Shown piece after piece: positions 1 through 7,534 of a stretch of DNA of 64,000 nucleotides. Numbering within the stretch: the first letter of the stretch is position 1; every line of letters begins with the position of its first letter. A program made the translations under genes and the position numbers. The notes under the pieces are model-generated. The model was not told where the DNA came from, made no database searches, and worked only from the letters and a program-made list of their open reading frames with translations. The stretch is taken from positions 1,973,001 to 2,037,000 of the forward strand of contig NZ_AP022822.1 in NCBI RefSeq assembly GCF_011397115.1. The letters run 5' to 3'. The DNA comes from Enterococcus saigonensis (GTDB taxonomy: Bacteria > Bacillota > Bacilli > Lactobacillales > Enterococcaceae).

Positions 1-208
1 CACGATTAACTGGAACTAGCTCTTCTTGCAAACTATCCAGTATAAGATTCAATTTTTCTTCACTTAATTGTCTCGTTCCTTTTTCTACCTTTGATAATAA
101 CGATCTCGAAATCCCTACTTTTTCTGCTAAATATCGCTGGGTCCACCCCCTTTCTTCTCGAGAAACTCGAATCGATTCCCCGAGATCATGTTGATTCACT
201 TGATTCAT
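1..208 (-). CDS. XRE-family HTH regulator, 3' end outside window
   Basis: This is a minus-strand frame opening with ATG at 208 and running off the left edge of the window, so only about 69 N-terminal residues are visible. The ribosome site AGAAGGAGG lies just upstream. Residues about 8-65 read as a lambda-repressor-like helix-turn-helix: LGESIRVSREERGWTQRYLA, then AEKVGISRSLLSKVEKG, the usual XRE pattern of a WTQ helix followed by an ISRSLLSKVE recognition helix. Such proteins are DNA-binding transcription regulators. It is divergent from a second XRE gene at 370 and shares its intergenic region with repeated TTTTAAGT motifs. Whether it carries a further sensory or cupin domain cannot be seen. 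Confidence 0.8.
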   Translation of the reverse strand, partial: MNQVNQHDLGESIRVSREERGWTQRYLAEKVGISRSLLSKVEKGTRQLSEEKLNLILDSLQEELVPVNR

Positions 209-251
209 AGAAAAACCTCCTTCTGCTATTAAATTGTCAAAGAACCCACAG

Positions 252-323
252 ACTTATTTTAAGTACAAATCGATTGTACGCCTGTATTTATTTTAAGTCA
301 ATACATTTTGACTTTTTTTAAGT
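252..323. repeat. three copies of a 13-bp motif in the divergent XRE promoter
   Basis: Near-identical 13-mers of the form AYTTWTTTTAAGT lie at 252-264, 286-298 and 311-323. The first is an inverted repeat, ACTTA-TTT-TAAGT. The third overlaps the -35 box of the promoter at 308. Copies are 34 and 25 bp apart. Inferred role: operators for one or both flanking XRE regulators. Confidence 0.55.
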
Positions 324-336
324 ACACACGTATAAT
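308..336 (+). promoter_or_regulatory. sigma-A promoter of the XRE gene at 370
   Basis: TTGACT at 308-313 and a perfect TATAAT at 331-336 are separated by exactly 17 bp. The start codon is 34 bp downstream. The -35 box is inside the third 13-bp repeat, which would suit repression by a bound regulator. Confidence 0.8.
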
Positions 337-369
337 AAATTTAAGAATTCATCCTGAGGAGGAGTTTTC

Positions 370-1182
370 ATGGAGATAGACAAGCAAGCAGTGGGCAATC
401 GAATTCGGCAGATTCGCCAAGAGTTAAAGTTGAGTATGGAGAAATTTGGCAAACTAATTGGTGATTTACCACGAAGTACAGTCAATAACTGGGAACGTGG
501 AATTAACCTTCCAAAAACCGAAACCCTTCACCAAATTGCAGAGGTGGGTCATGTCACAAACGAATATCTTTTGTATGGTGATCAAGAAAATCAATACATT
601 TTAGAAATGCTTCAAAAGAAGGCAGGTAAGCTTGATCCTGAGATTGAAGGACTGATAGTAGACGAACTGAACCGAGCTGGTCTTGTTAGTGAAAAAGAAA
701 TGGATCGAATGATTGAATTTTTTATTACAAACCTCATTCCACCAACTGAACAAGATCAATTTACTTTTCAATGTATCGATGAGAAAAAGCAGCTTTACCT
801 TGGTTCAACCAATTTTGGTAAAGAAGCGCAACTCTATTTACACCATGATAATCAAAATCATATTCTGCACATGATGCCCTTTACCTTCTCAAACTTTAGT
901 GTGGATCGCTTACTCGTTTATTTAGCAAATCAAGAATCCTATTCCTATTTTGGGAAACATTTGCCAAAGAAACTAGTTGAAAAAGCCATTCTTTTATACT
1001 CGATCAATCAATCAACCGGAGATGTGCGAATTGCCCCGTTGGTCTATTCAAAAGAAACAGCTTCTTATCAGTACACAGAGGACAATCAATATCTACTAGA
1101 ACAACAATATCTTTATCTGCCATTCGTGATGGAAGTCGAGAAAGAACGTCTGTTAAACGCAGCGTATCCATCATCAAAATAA
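370..1182 (+). CDS. XRE-family transcriptional regulator, 270 aa
   Basis: The N-terminus (about residues 8-65) is a clear XRE helix-turn-helix: IRQIRQELKLSMEKFGKLIG, then LPRSTVNNWERGINLPKTET. This is the class where a WERG motif ends the recognition helix. The remaining 200 residues have no domain I can name; they are soluble, mixed in composition and include a YYxF-rich C-terminal half that may bind a ligand or partner. ATG at 370 follows GAGGAGGAG at the right spacing and a consensus promoter. It is divergent from another XRE gene, and a GC-rich terminator follows. A repressor of its own or neighbouring genes is likely; its target is unknown. Confidence 0.8.
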   Translation: MEIDKQAVGNRIRQIRQELKLSMEKFGKLIGDLPRSTVNNWERGINLPKTETLHQIAEVGHVTNEYLLYGDQENQYILEMLQKKAGKLDPEIEGLIVDELNRAGLVSEKEMDRMIEFFITNLIPPTEQDQFTFQCIDEKKQLYLGSTNFGKEAQLYLHHDNQNHILHMMPFTFSNFSVDRLLVYLANQESYSYFGKHLPKKLVEKAILLYSINQSTGDVRIAPLVYSKETASYQYTEDNQYLLEQQYLYLPFVMEVEKERLLNAAYPSSK

Positions 1183-1270
1183 GGTGACAAGATTGATAAG
1201 CACGTGACAAAGAAAATACTGCTAGGACACTCCCCAATGGGTAGTTGTCACAGTTTCCTGTTCTTTGTTA

Positions 1271-1298
1271 GCCCCCTGTTAGAACCGGGGGCTTTATT
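1271..1298 (+). terminator. terminator of the XRE gene
   Basis: Stem GCCCCC (1271-1276) pairs with GGGGGC (1287-1292), an unusually GC-rich hairpin for this sequence, followed by TTTATT. It ends transcription of the regulator at 370-1182. Confidence 0.7.
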
Positions 1299-1328
1299 CC
1301 TGCAGTCCGGCTACGCCTTCCTGCAATA

Positions 1329-1384
1329 GACAAAACTCCAGATCGGGTAATTCGCTTGTGGCGAAACCCGACCTGGAGTTTGTC
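1329..1384. repeat. long imperfect hairpin, 56 bp
   Basis: The left arm 1329-1355 (begins GACAAAACTCCAG) and the right arm 1361-1384 (ends CTGGAGTTTGTC) pair over 23 base pairs around the loop TTGTG, with one mismatch and three unpaired bases. It has no T-run on either side, so a simple terminator is doubtful. It could be a terminator-derived or mobile-element relic. The rest of 1385-1546 shows no gene. Confidence 0.6.
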
Positions 1385-1546
1385 TCTGTATTTTGAACCC
1401 TAACAATTAACCAAACTGACTGATATTCCCATAATCAGTGCGAAATAAGCCATTCAGTCCAGCTTTCCTACCTATCCCTCTGGTTAGTTCTTATTCCTTT
1501 TCCGAAAGGGATAAATGATTGGCTAAATCTGTGTACATTTCAACCT

Positions 1547-1828
1547 TCAAAAATGTTTTCGAAATATTTCATCAGCACATGTCATACAAATTACCGGTGC
1601 GTTCTCAAATTCTAGTTCTTTAATTGATTTCAATTGAGGAGCAGTTACTTTTGGCGGAAATTTCCATTTTGTCCAAACCTCTTCCCCCGTTGAAATTTCT
1701 TTGTTGCAATTATTGCAATGAAAAGTTTTCGTTTCAAAAATATAAATAATTGCTTTATCCAATAAAAGCTTTCTACTTCTCAAATTATTTTTCTCTAATA
1801 AGAAAAACAGAAAAGTAATAAGGTACAA
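1547..1828 (-). CDS. small paired-CxxC protein, possibly N-terminally degraded
   Basis: The 93-codon frame can only begin at a TTG (1828) with no good ribosome site. Its first 31 residues are low-complexity and do not look conserved. From residue 32 it looks like a real small zinc-ribbon-type protein: HCNNC (C38, C41), then a middle segment with WTKWKFPPK, then ICMTC (C81, C84). Two CxxC pairs about 40 residues apart suggest zinc binding. Small Firmicutes proteins of this form exist without a known function; some are mislabelled as iron-hydroxamate transporter parts. The surroundings hold gene remnants, so this may be a truncated copy rather than an active gene. Confidence 0.4.
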   Translation of the reverse strand: MYLITFLFFLLEKNNLRSRKLLLDKAIIYIFETKTFHCNNCNKEISTGEEVWTKWKFPPKVTAPQLKSIKELEFENAPVICMTCADEIFRKHF

Positions 1829-2196
1829 CAGTGATGATTCCCAATGAAGAACAAACCATAATAATATTTTTCTAACTTATCCCCTTCAAGGAAATAATTT
1901 CTTTTTTTTCACTAAAATAAAGAATTTCTTGCAAAAAATAGAAACTACAAAATTATCAATCATTTCAAGGTAATATAACTACCTGAGTTTATTATCGATT
2001 AAAATGCTAAGCTAACTACATTTGCAAGAGAAGCGAGAGTTAAAGGTAAATATAGAATTTCTACTTTTTTAGCAATAGAAATAGGAATAAAATATTTAAA
2101 ATGTATAGAAACTTTCTTTTTTTTCTTGCTATCTTTTTATAATCACAACTCTCGATAATAGAATTACGATTTATTTTATACGGCTGAAAAAATCTA
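1829..2196. other. AT-rich stretch without a complete gene
   Basis: I see no gene with a start signal here. One plus-strand open stretch, 2003-2158 (51 codons, no start codon, entered through a stop), contains a protein-like run AREARVKGKYRIS followed by FLAIEIGIKYL. It may be a fragment of a former gene, but I cannot assign it. The rest is poly-A/T-rich. Confidence 0.35.
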
Positions 2197-2394
2197 TCAC
2201 CAAAAAAATTCAAACATTAAGCCAAGGATTATGAAGTCAACATTTCGAAAAATGAACATACATTGGTAAGCAACTATAACTATTACCACAGACATAAAGT
2301 AACACAATATATTACTATTTAAGTGTACGCCACCAGTGAATATCCTCAAGGTATACAGCGCACAACAAAAAGAAAAAAGGAAACGCAGAAGCAT
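2197..2394 (-). pseudogene. agrB-like fragment (quorum-sensing peptide processing protease)
   Basis: The 65-residue frame contains LRIFTGGVHLNSNILC. This matches the active-site segment of AgrB proteins: GG followed by the catalytic His (H24 here) and, seven residues later, the catalytic Cys (C31). A hydrophobic helix follows. AgrB enzymes are membrane peptidases of about 190-210 residues that process the AgrD pheromone precursor, with the His near residue 77. Here roughly 50 N-terminal residues and the whole C-terminal half are missing. A stop lies immediately upstream in frame and no continuation is seen downstream. AGGA precedes the ATG, so a peptide could be made, but it cannot be a working AgrB. 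No agrD, agrC or agrA is visible nearby. Confidence 0.55.
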
Positions 2395-2531
2395 TTCCTT
2401 TCAGTGATTTAATGAAAACAACACGATTTGACTTAGAGCCTTTTTATTTGAATTCATTTTCGCTTTATCCAACTTCATTTGATTACTCGGTTAAATACTT
2501 TTGACATGAGTATCAATGAAACATTCATTAA

Positions 2532-3413
2532 TTATGGTTGCTTATTTCTTACTGCTTTTCTGGCCAATGCTAATCCGCCGATTATTCCGGCATTATCACC
2601 TAATTCGGGCGTAATAATGTAGCTATCAATTGGTGGTATTTCAACATATCCATTTATAAGCTCAACAAATTTATCCTGAACTTTTTTCTTCATGTGTTCT
2701 TGTTTCATTACACCACCGCCAAAAATAATTCTATCTGGCGAAAACATCAGTGTTGTATTGTATGCACATTGGGCAAGGTAAAAGGCTTCAATCTGCCAAA
2801 ACGAATCGTCAGCCAATAAATTCTGGCCTTTTACACCCAACCGTTTTTCAATCGCTGGTCCTGCTGCCATCCCCTCTAAACAATCTTGATGGAAGGGACA
2901 GTTTCCTGAAAAATTGTCCTTTGGATGTCGCTTGATCAACATATGACCCATTTCCGGATGACTGAATCCCTCCACGAAAGTCCCATTGAGCAAGGCACCA
3001 CCTCCTATACCTGTTCCCACAGTGAAATATGCAACACTTGCTAACCCTTTGCCAGAACCAGCAACATATTCACCATAGCAAGCCGCATTAACATCTGTTG
3101 TCCATTCAATCGGAATATTGAAATGTTGCTTTAGCGTTCCTACAAAATTGAAATTTTGCCAAGCAAGTTTTGGTGTTGATGTGATATGACCGAAACTCGT
3201 TGATTTGCATTGAACATCAATTGGACCAAAGCAGCCGACCCCGATGCCTGCCAATTGTTCCTTAAAAGGTTTAAAAAAATCAATGACCTGCTTCATTGTT
3301 TCAACTGGAGTTGTTGTGGGAAAACTGACTCTTTCCAAAATCGTTAATTCCTCAGTACCGACTGCACAGACAAATTTAGTCCCTCCAGCTTCAATTGCCC
3401 CATATATCATCAT
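2532..3413 (-). CDS. scrK: ROK-family fructokinase, 293 aa
   Basis: It phosphorylates fructose to fructose 6-phosphate with ATP in the cytoplasm. The ROK signature is present: N-terminal phosphate-binding GAIEAGGTKFVCAVG, WTTDVNAACYGE containing the catalytic Asp, GTGIGGGALLNG, and the zinc-site segment HPKDNF-GNCPFHQDCLEG with His/Cys ligands that is typical of the fructokinase branch. The length fits the family. The start chosen is ATG 3413 (MMIYGAIEAGG), directly after GGGAGGAACCT; an in-frame start further upstream lacks this site. It is the last gene of the PTS/glycosidase operon, 35 bp after the GH172 gene, which suggests that the sugar handled releases free fructose inside the cell. 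Confidence 0.85.
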   Translation of the reverse strand: MMIYGAIEAGGTKFVCAVGTEELTILERVSFPTTTPVETMKQVIDFFKPFKEQLAGIGVGCFGPIDVQCKSTSFGHITSTPKLAWQNFNFVGTLKQHFNIPIEWTTDVNAACYGEYVAGSGKGLASVAYFTVGTGIGGGALLNGTFVEGFSHPEMGHMLIKRHPKDNFSGNCPFHQDCLEGMAAGPAIEKRLGVKGQNLLADDSFWQIEAFYLAQCAYNTTLMFSPDRIIFGGGVMKQEHMKKKVQDKFVELINGYVEIPPIDSYIITPELGDNAGIIGGLALARKAVRNKQP

Positions 3414-3448
3414 AGGTTCCTCCCTTCGAATATGTGAAAAACACTTCA

Positions 3449-4567
3449 TTAACGCGGCAAGCGTTCTCGATCAGTGAAATGACGTTTAGTATTTCCTGAA
3501 GCTTCTGTTGAATACCAGTAAGCGACACTAGCAACATCGTCTTGCCGCTCAAATAAGCGAACATCATCGTTGCCGATTTGTTGTAAAGTGACCGATAAAT
3601 CTTCGGTAAAACAGATGGGGTCTTGAAGATGCCAACGATAAAGACCATGTCGTGGCATTGCGTCGTCACCAAAGGCATGAACGGCATTCAATTTTCCCGT
3701 TTCAAAACGATCTCTTGTGGCATCTCTATTTGATTGGTAAGGATACCCTAAAAAGGCTGTTGAATAGTTTTTCGCATGTGGACGTCCGAACTCATCGTAC
3801 TCATGAAAGGCCCACGCCCCGCCAAAATAATCTTCTGAACCTGTTGAGGTTACGGTCGGATACTCACTATCCCCATCAATGTAGAATTTAAACTCGCCTT
3901 CGCCCCACCAATAACGTTCTAGGCAGGTAAGCGCAAGGTAAGTACCCACGTAATAGCCTTGGCCCTTTAATCGATCAATTAACTTATAATCCTCCTGTAA
4001 TTTGGTAATGCGTTCCCGATGCCAATTTGCGTGAAAATATAGGCTATTTTCTTCCAATTCGTCCACCAAAGCGTAATTTATCGTATAAAAAAATGAGGAC
4101 ATATCCTTCGGATGTAAATTCTCGATCGTAATTTTAGCGGATGTTTGGAAAGGCATTTCGAAATAGGAATTAAAGCCCCCCGTAGGATTAACCACTATCG
4201 GCAACGAGTTCACCTCGCAACGCTCTCCAAACCCATTACAAAAGAAATCCCCTAAAGGACTTTCAACAGCAGGGCTATCCGACCCATCCCAATAAATTCT
4301 TAAGATTAAATCACGTAAAACAAAACTGCCAAATTCTGTTCGATCACGAATCGTCATCCACATATGACGAATTATTCCCGTTCCAGTAATATCCGCAATC
4401 ACAGTTTCTTCACCAGAAGTCAGCGGAATTGCGCCACGACCTTTGCGGCTTGGTCCTAGCCCGCTTGGCAACATCGCAGCTTTACCTTTCTCGCCTGTTG
4501 GATTTTCGGGAGTGATTGCTCGACTCTGGATTTTTTTAAATTGGGTAATATTTTTTAGTATACTCAT
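3449..4567 (-). CDS. GH172 (DUF2961) glycoside hydrolase, 372 aa
   Basis: The protein has the hallmarks of DUF2961, now glycoside hydrolase family 172: an N-terminal segment SRKGRGAIPL then IADITGTGIIRHMWMTI, a DLILRIYWDGSDSPAVESPLGDFF block, and the TGSEDYFGGAWAF motif near residue 243. Characterised GH172 enzymes act on alpha-linked fructofuranosides (including difructose dianhydride I) or arabinofuranosides. There is no signal peptide, so it acts in the cytoplasm after uptake. ATG 4567 overlaps the preceding stop by 4 bp (ATGA), indicating translational coupling. Between a fructokinase and a mannose-type PTS, an alpha-fructosyl substrate, perhaps as a phosphate ester, is the most economical inference; an arabinofuranoside is the alternative. 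Confidence 0.8.
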   Translation of the reverse strand: MSILKNITQFKKIQSRAITPENPTGEKGKAAMLPSGLGPSRKGRGAIPLTSGEETVIADITGTGIIRHMWMTIRDRTEFGSFVLRDLILRIYWDGSDSPAVESPLGDFFCNGFGERCEVNSLPIVVNPTGGFNSYFEMPFQTSAKITIENLHPKDMSSFFYTINYALVDELEENSLYFHANWHRERITKLQEDYKLIDRLKGQGYYVGTYLALTCLERYWWGEGEFKFYIDGDSEYPTVTSTGSEDYFGGAWAFHEYDEFGRPHAKNYSTAFLGYPYQSNRDATRDRFETGKLNAVHAFGDDAMPRHGLYRWHLQDPICFTEDLSVTLQQIGNDDVRLFERQDDVASVAYWYSTEASGNTKRHFTDRERLPR

Positions 4568-6663
4568 CTTTTTCTCCTTTGAATGTGAATCGTTTTTCCC
4601 TTTTCTACGTGAAGAATTTTTTTCGTATCACTTATTTTCAATGGCTTTTCTGACAAATTTAAAATACTCAACTCGGATTGCGTACATTCAATCGAAATGA
4701 AGGCTTGACCGAACTTTAAATTTTTCCAAGAAAACGTTAAATTATCAACAGGATCAATTTGCAATACTCCTTTTTTGAATTTCAATCCGAAATATTGACT
4801 GATCATTGTACTGACAAAAAGGCCCGATGCCCAGCCGCATTTGCCGCAGCCAAAGTCTCGCACGACTTCTCCTTGTTTAGCCTCTAAGCGATACGGCCAC
4901 CACCACCATGAACCGTCTAAATCTGCCAAACAAATCAGCTCCTCTAATCGGGTTGCGAAGGCTTGATGGTTGTGCAGATCACTCATTAAAACAGTGATAA
5001 AGCCTGGAAAAGTGGCGCCGGATTCTAATCCCCAAGTGATGCCTTTGATTTCCTCGCTATAGGTTGGATTGAAAGAACTAGCAGAAAAGGTCATGGTGTT
5101 CTGATATAAAGGATCTTTATTATCTAAAAATTGATAAAAAGGCATCAACGTAGTGTCTGATTCTTCTCCATCATGCATCAATAAATTGATTTTCCCATCC
5201 ACAATCACATCACTTAAAAAGATTAACCCTTGCTCAAGAATCGGTTTTTGATAGTTCTTCACTGAATAGGTTGTTTTCTCCTCATCACCGATCCCCTCCA
5301 AAAATTGCTCCCCAAAAGTACCATCTATGGTCATTTGTTTACAAATTGATTCCTTTAGTTTACAGGCGATGTTTTTGTATCGCTTGCTAAGACTCAGTTG
5401 TTCTAGGACTTCAAAAATTTCTGCAAGTCCACTACAGGCCTTCCAAAGACAAAGATTGCTGCCGGTATGATACTTTCCAAGTGCAAAGGCGTCTGATAAC
5501 CAAACAGATGGAAAAAGCATTGGTTCCCCTGACCGACGTTGAGCTAATATGTCCTCAATAATTCTTGAAGCATTCAGTAGAACCTGCGGATACCGCTCAA
5601 AGAATTTTGTATCCCCAGTATGTTCAAAATAAAGACTAGCCAGTAACGCACTGGATAACGAATTACTCAGAGAATGATTGATACCTCCTGTAAATTTTGA
5701 ACCAGGAAACTTAACGCCATATTGATCAAACCATAGAACCGTTTTTTGACATAACTCCGGTTCAAACATGGTGAATGGCAATGATGCGTAATACATATCC
5801 TTATTCCAAATTCGATTAGTAGCAGGATAGCTGCCCCAATTGCTGCCGACGACCTGTCCCTGTCGATTCATACCGAAACTAGAAAAGCTTTGATAAAGTG
5901 CACGACGATAGAGATGGACAACTCTATCGTCTGGCATTGACAGCTGCCCAAATAGCTGAGCAAAATAGTTCAGTGTTTCCTTCAGCCATTTTTCGATATC
6001 AGATTCCTGAAAAGTCATTACTTCTTCAAAAGCATTTGGGTCCACAAAAGCAATGGCGAAGCTTGCCACTTCCTGTTGTGCGATCGTGTCCTTATTTCCT
6101 TTTTGAGAAATCAACACATTTTGCTGATCCGAATACTTCTCTTGATACAAAGGCACATCTTTCACTGAAACTTGAAGGCTTTCGTGTGTTTCATTCACAA
6201 TGTAAACCTGTTGAACAAGCATACTTAAACGCTTATTAGCCAGTATGGGAGCAAAGGATACTACAATGACCTTAAACGTCGAATAATGATGAATATATCT
6301 AGGCAAACAGTCTTGAATCACATCGACTTCAATACGATGATCCGATTCTGACAAATGGTAGACAATCCCGTTTACTTCAACCTTTAAGGATAACGAATTG
6401 GTTTGAGAGAGCTGTTTATTGACCCAAACACCTGGTTTTTCCTCAGTTAGTAAATTTTCTCGATAAAAGGTCAACGTTTGAATCGTCCCGCAAACATCAA
6501 GGTTTGCTAATGTCTTTTGATTACTTACATCAAAGGTCAATCCCTTTACATCAGGGATATTTCGATAGTAGCTGTATTCGTTTGAGGTAGTCACAATTCC
6601 GTCGTTTAACTCGGTATTAAACAATGGATGCTTTGGAGAATGAATTACTTCATTAATAGTCAT
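4564..6663 (-). CDS. putative six-hairpin (alpha/alpha-barrel) glycosidase, 699 aa
   Basis: I do not recognise an exact family. The architecture resembles six-hairpin glycosidases such as debranching enzyme- or GH63/GH65-like proteins: a beta-rich N-terminal third (residues about 1-250) followed by a helical barrel. The barrel begins with YRRALYQSFSSFG and contains RIWNKDMYYASLPF, FPSVWLSDAFALGK, WGLESGATFPGF and DGSWWWWPYR with a following CGKCGWASGLF. Acidic residues in these motifs are candidate catalysts. There is no signal peptide, so the enzyme is cytoplasmic. The start at 6663 follows AAGGAGGG; longer in-frame starts would run into the EIID gene. It is coupled to the GH172 gene by ATGA and probably works on the same imported sugar. 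Confidence 0.65.
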   Translation of the reverse strand: MTINEVIHSPKHPLFNTELNDGIVTTSNEYSYYRNIPDVKGLTFDVSNQKTLANLDVCGTIQTLTFYRENLLTEEKPGVWVNKQLSQTNSLSLKVEVNGIVYHLSESDHRIEVDVIQDCLPRYIHHYSTFKVIVVSFAPILANKRLSMLVQQVYIVNETHESLQVSVKDVPLYQEKYSDQQNVLISQKGNKDTIAQQEVASFAIAFVDPNAFEEVMTFQESDIEKWLKETLNYFAQLFGQLSMPDDRVVHLYRRALYQSFSSFGMNRQGQVVGSNWGSYPATNRIWNKDMYYASLPFTMFEPELCQKTVLWFDQYGVKFPGSKFTGGINHSLSNSLSSALLASLYFEHTGDTKFFERYPQVLLNASRIIEDILAQRRSGEPMLFPSVWLSDAFALGKYHTGSNLCLWKACSGLAEIFEVLEQLSLSKRYKNIACKLKESICKQMTIDGTFGEQFLEGIGDEEKTTYSVKNYQKPILEQGLIFLSDVIVDGKINLLMHDGEESDTTLMPFYQFLDNKDPLYQNTMTFSASSFNPTYSEEIKGITWGLESGATFPGFITVLMSDLHNHQAFATRLEELICLADLDGSWWWWPYRLEAKQGEVVRDFGCGKCGWASGLFVSTMISQYFGLKFKKGVLQIDPVDNLTFSWKNLKFGQAFISIECTQSELSILNLSEKPLKISDTKKILHVEKGKTIHIQRRKR

Positions 6664-6679
6664 CTTTTCCCTCCTTGCT

Positions 6680-6705
6680 AAAAAACTGCAGCTACTAGGC
6701 TGCAG
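6680..6705 (-). terminator. intra-operon terminator between EIID and the glycosidases
   Basis: CTGCAG (6700-6705) pairs with CTGCAG (6686-6691) around an 8-nt loop, and six T residues follow on the minus strand. It lies between the EIID stop and the ribosome site of the next gene, so it probably lowers expression of the enzyme genes relative to the PTS. Confidence 0.6.
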
Positions 6706-6712
6706 CTTTCTA

Positions 6713-7534
6713 CTATGCGATTCCAAGTAATGACAATAAAATTCCCAACACGACCATTCCAAAAATAATTTTGATGACGCCGACTTTTTTATCTAGTAAT
6801 TTGAAACAGCCCAATGTTACCAATAAAGGTACAATTCCTTTAAAAATACTATCGAGGATTTCTTGGACATTCATTAGCTCTTCGCCCTTCATTGAAAAGC
6901 TCAAAACGGTATTGAATTTGACCATACTGATCGTCATTGCGCCTACCATGATCAGACCCAAGATACTAGCAGCTTTTGTCAGAATTTCAATTAACCCGTT
7001 CGCATACAGCTTTTCAATATATTTAGAGCCTAATGAATAGCCTAAAACGCCGCCATAGTATCGCATCAAGTAATTAGGTATATTGAACATAACTAAAAAG
7101 ATAATTGGTGCCAAAATATTTCCGGCATTGGCTAAGTTGATCGCTAGTCCCGCGGTAACGACACGCCAAACTCCCCAGAACAATGAATCGCCAATTCCAG
7201 CCAATGGTCCCATCAAACTCGTTTTGATCGCGTTGATACTTTCCACGTCAAAACCAGCTTTTTCAGAATTTTCCTTCTCCATCGATGCCGCAATCCCCAT
7301 GACAAAGGACGCGCAAGGAATGGTCGTCGAAAAATACTGTGTATGACGCTCCAGCGCCGCAGCTCGATCTTCTTCACTTTTGTAGAAATGATTAATGAAG
7401 GGCATCATAGAATAGGCGAAACCACCGCCGCCCATCGTCACCGGATTCACCGAAGCATACATGGTCATCGAGCGCCAAAACATCTTTTGAACCAATTTTT
7501 TCTCATCTTTAGAAATTCCATCAGCTAATTTCAT
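6713..7534 (-). CDS. mannose-family PTS EIID component, 273 aa
   Basis: This is the membrane IID subunit, which together with IIC forms the sugar channel of a mannose/fructose/sorbose-family phosphotransferase system. Family features include the N-terminal LVQKMFWRSMTMYASVNPVTMGGGGFAYSM region, FMGIAASMEKE-type segment, SLMGPLAGIGDSLFWG and a C-terminal hydrophobic hairpin. The length is normal for IID. Its ATG overlaps the EIIC stop by 4 bp, so the pair is translationally coupled, as is usual. The sugar cannot be read from the sequence; gene context argues for a fructose-containing substrate. Confidence 0.9.
   Translation of the reverse strand: MKLADGISKDEKKLVQKMFWRSMTMYASVNPVTMGGGGFAYSMMPFINHFYKSEEDRAAALERHTQYFSTTIPCASFVMGIAASMEKENSEKAGFDVESINAIKTSLMGPLAGIGDSLFWGVWRVVTAGLAINLANAGNILAPIIFLVMFNIPNYLMRYYGGVLGYSLGSKYIEKLYANGLIEILTKAASILGLIMVGAMTISMVKFNTVLSFSMKGEELMNVQEILDSIFKGIVPLLVTLGCFKLLDKKVGVIKIIFGMVVLGILLSLLGIA

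Noticed and set aside
1004..1237. 77-codon minus-strand frame overlapping the end of the XRE gene
   Set aside because: It is antisense to conserved coding sequence, has no ribosome site and resembles no known protein.
3391..3687. 98-codon frame overlapping the GH172 C-terminus
   Set aside because: It is in another frame of the same strand, inside GH172 and fructokinase sequence, and has no start signal.
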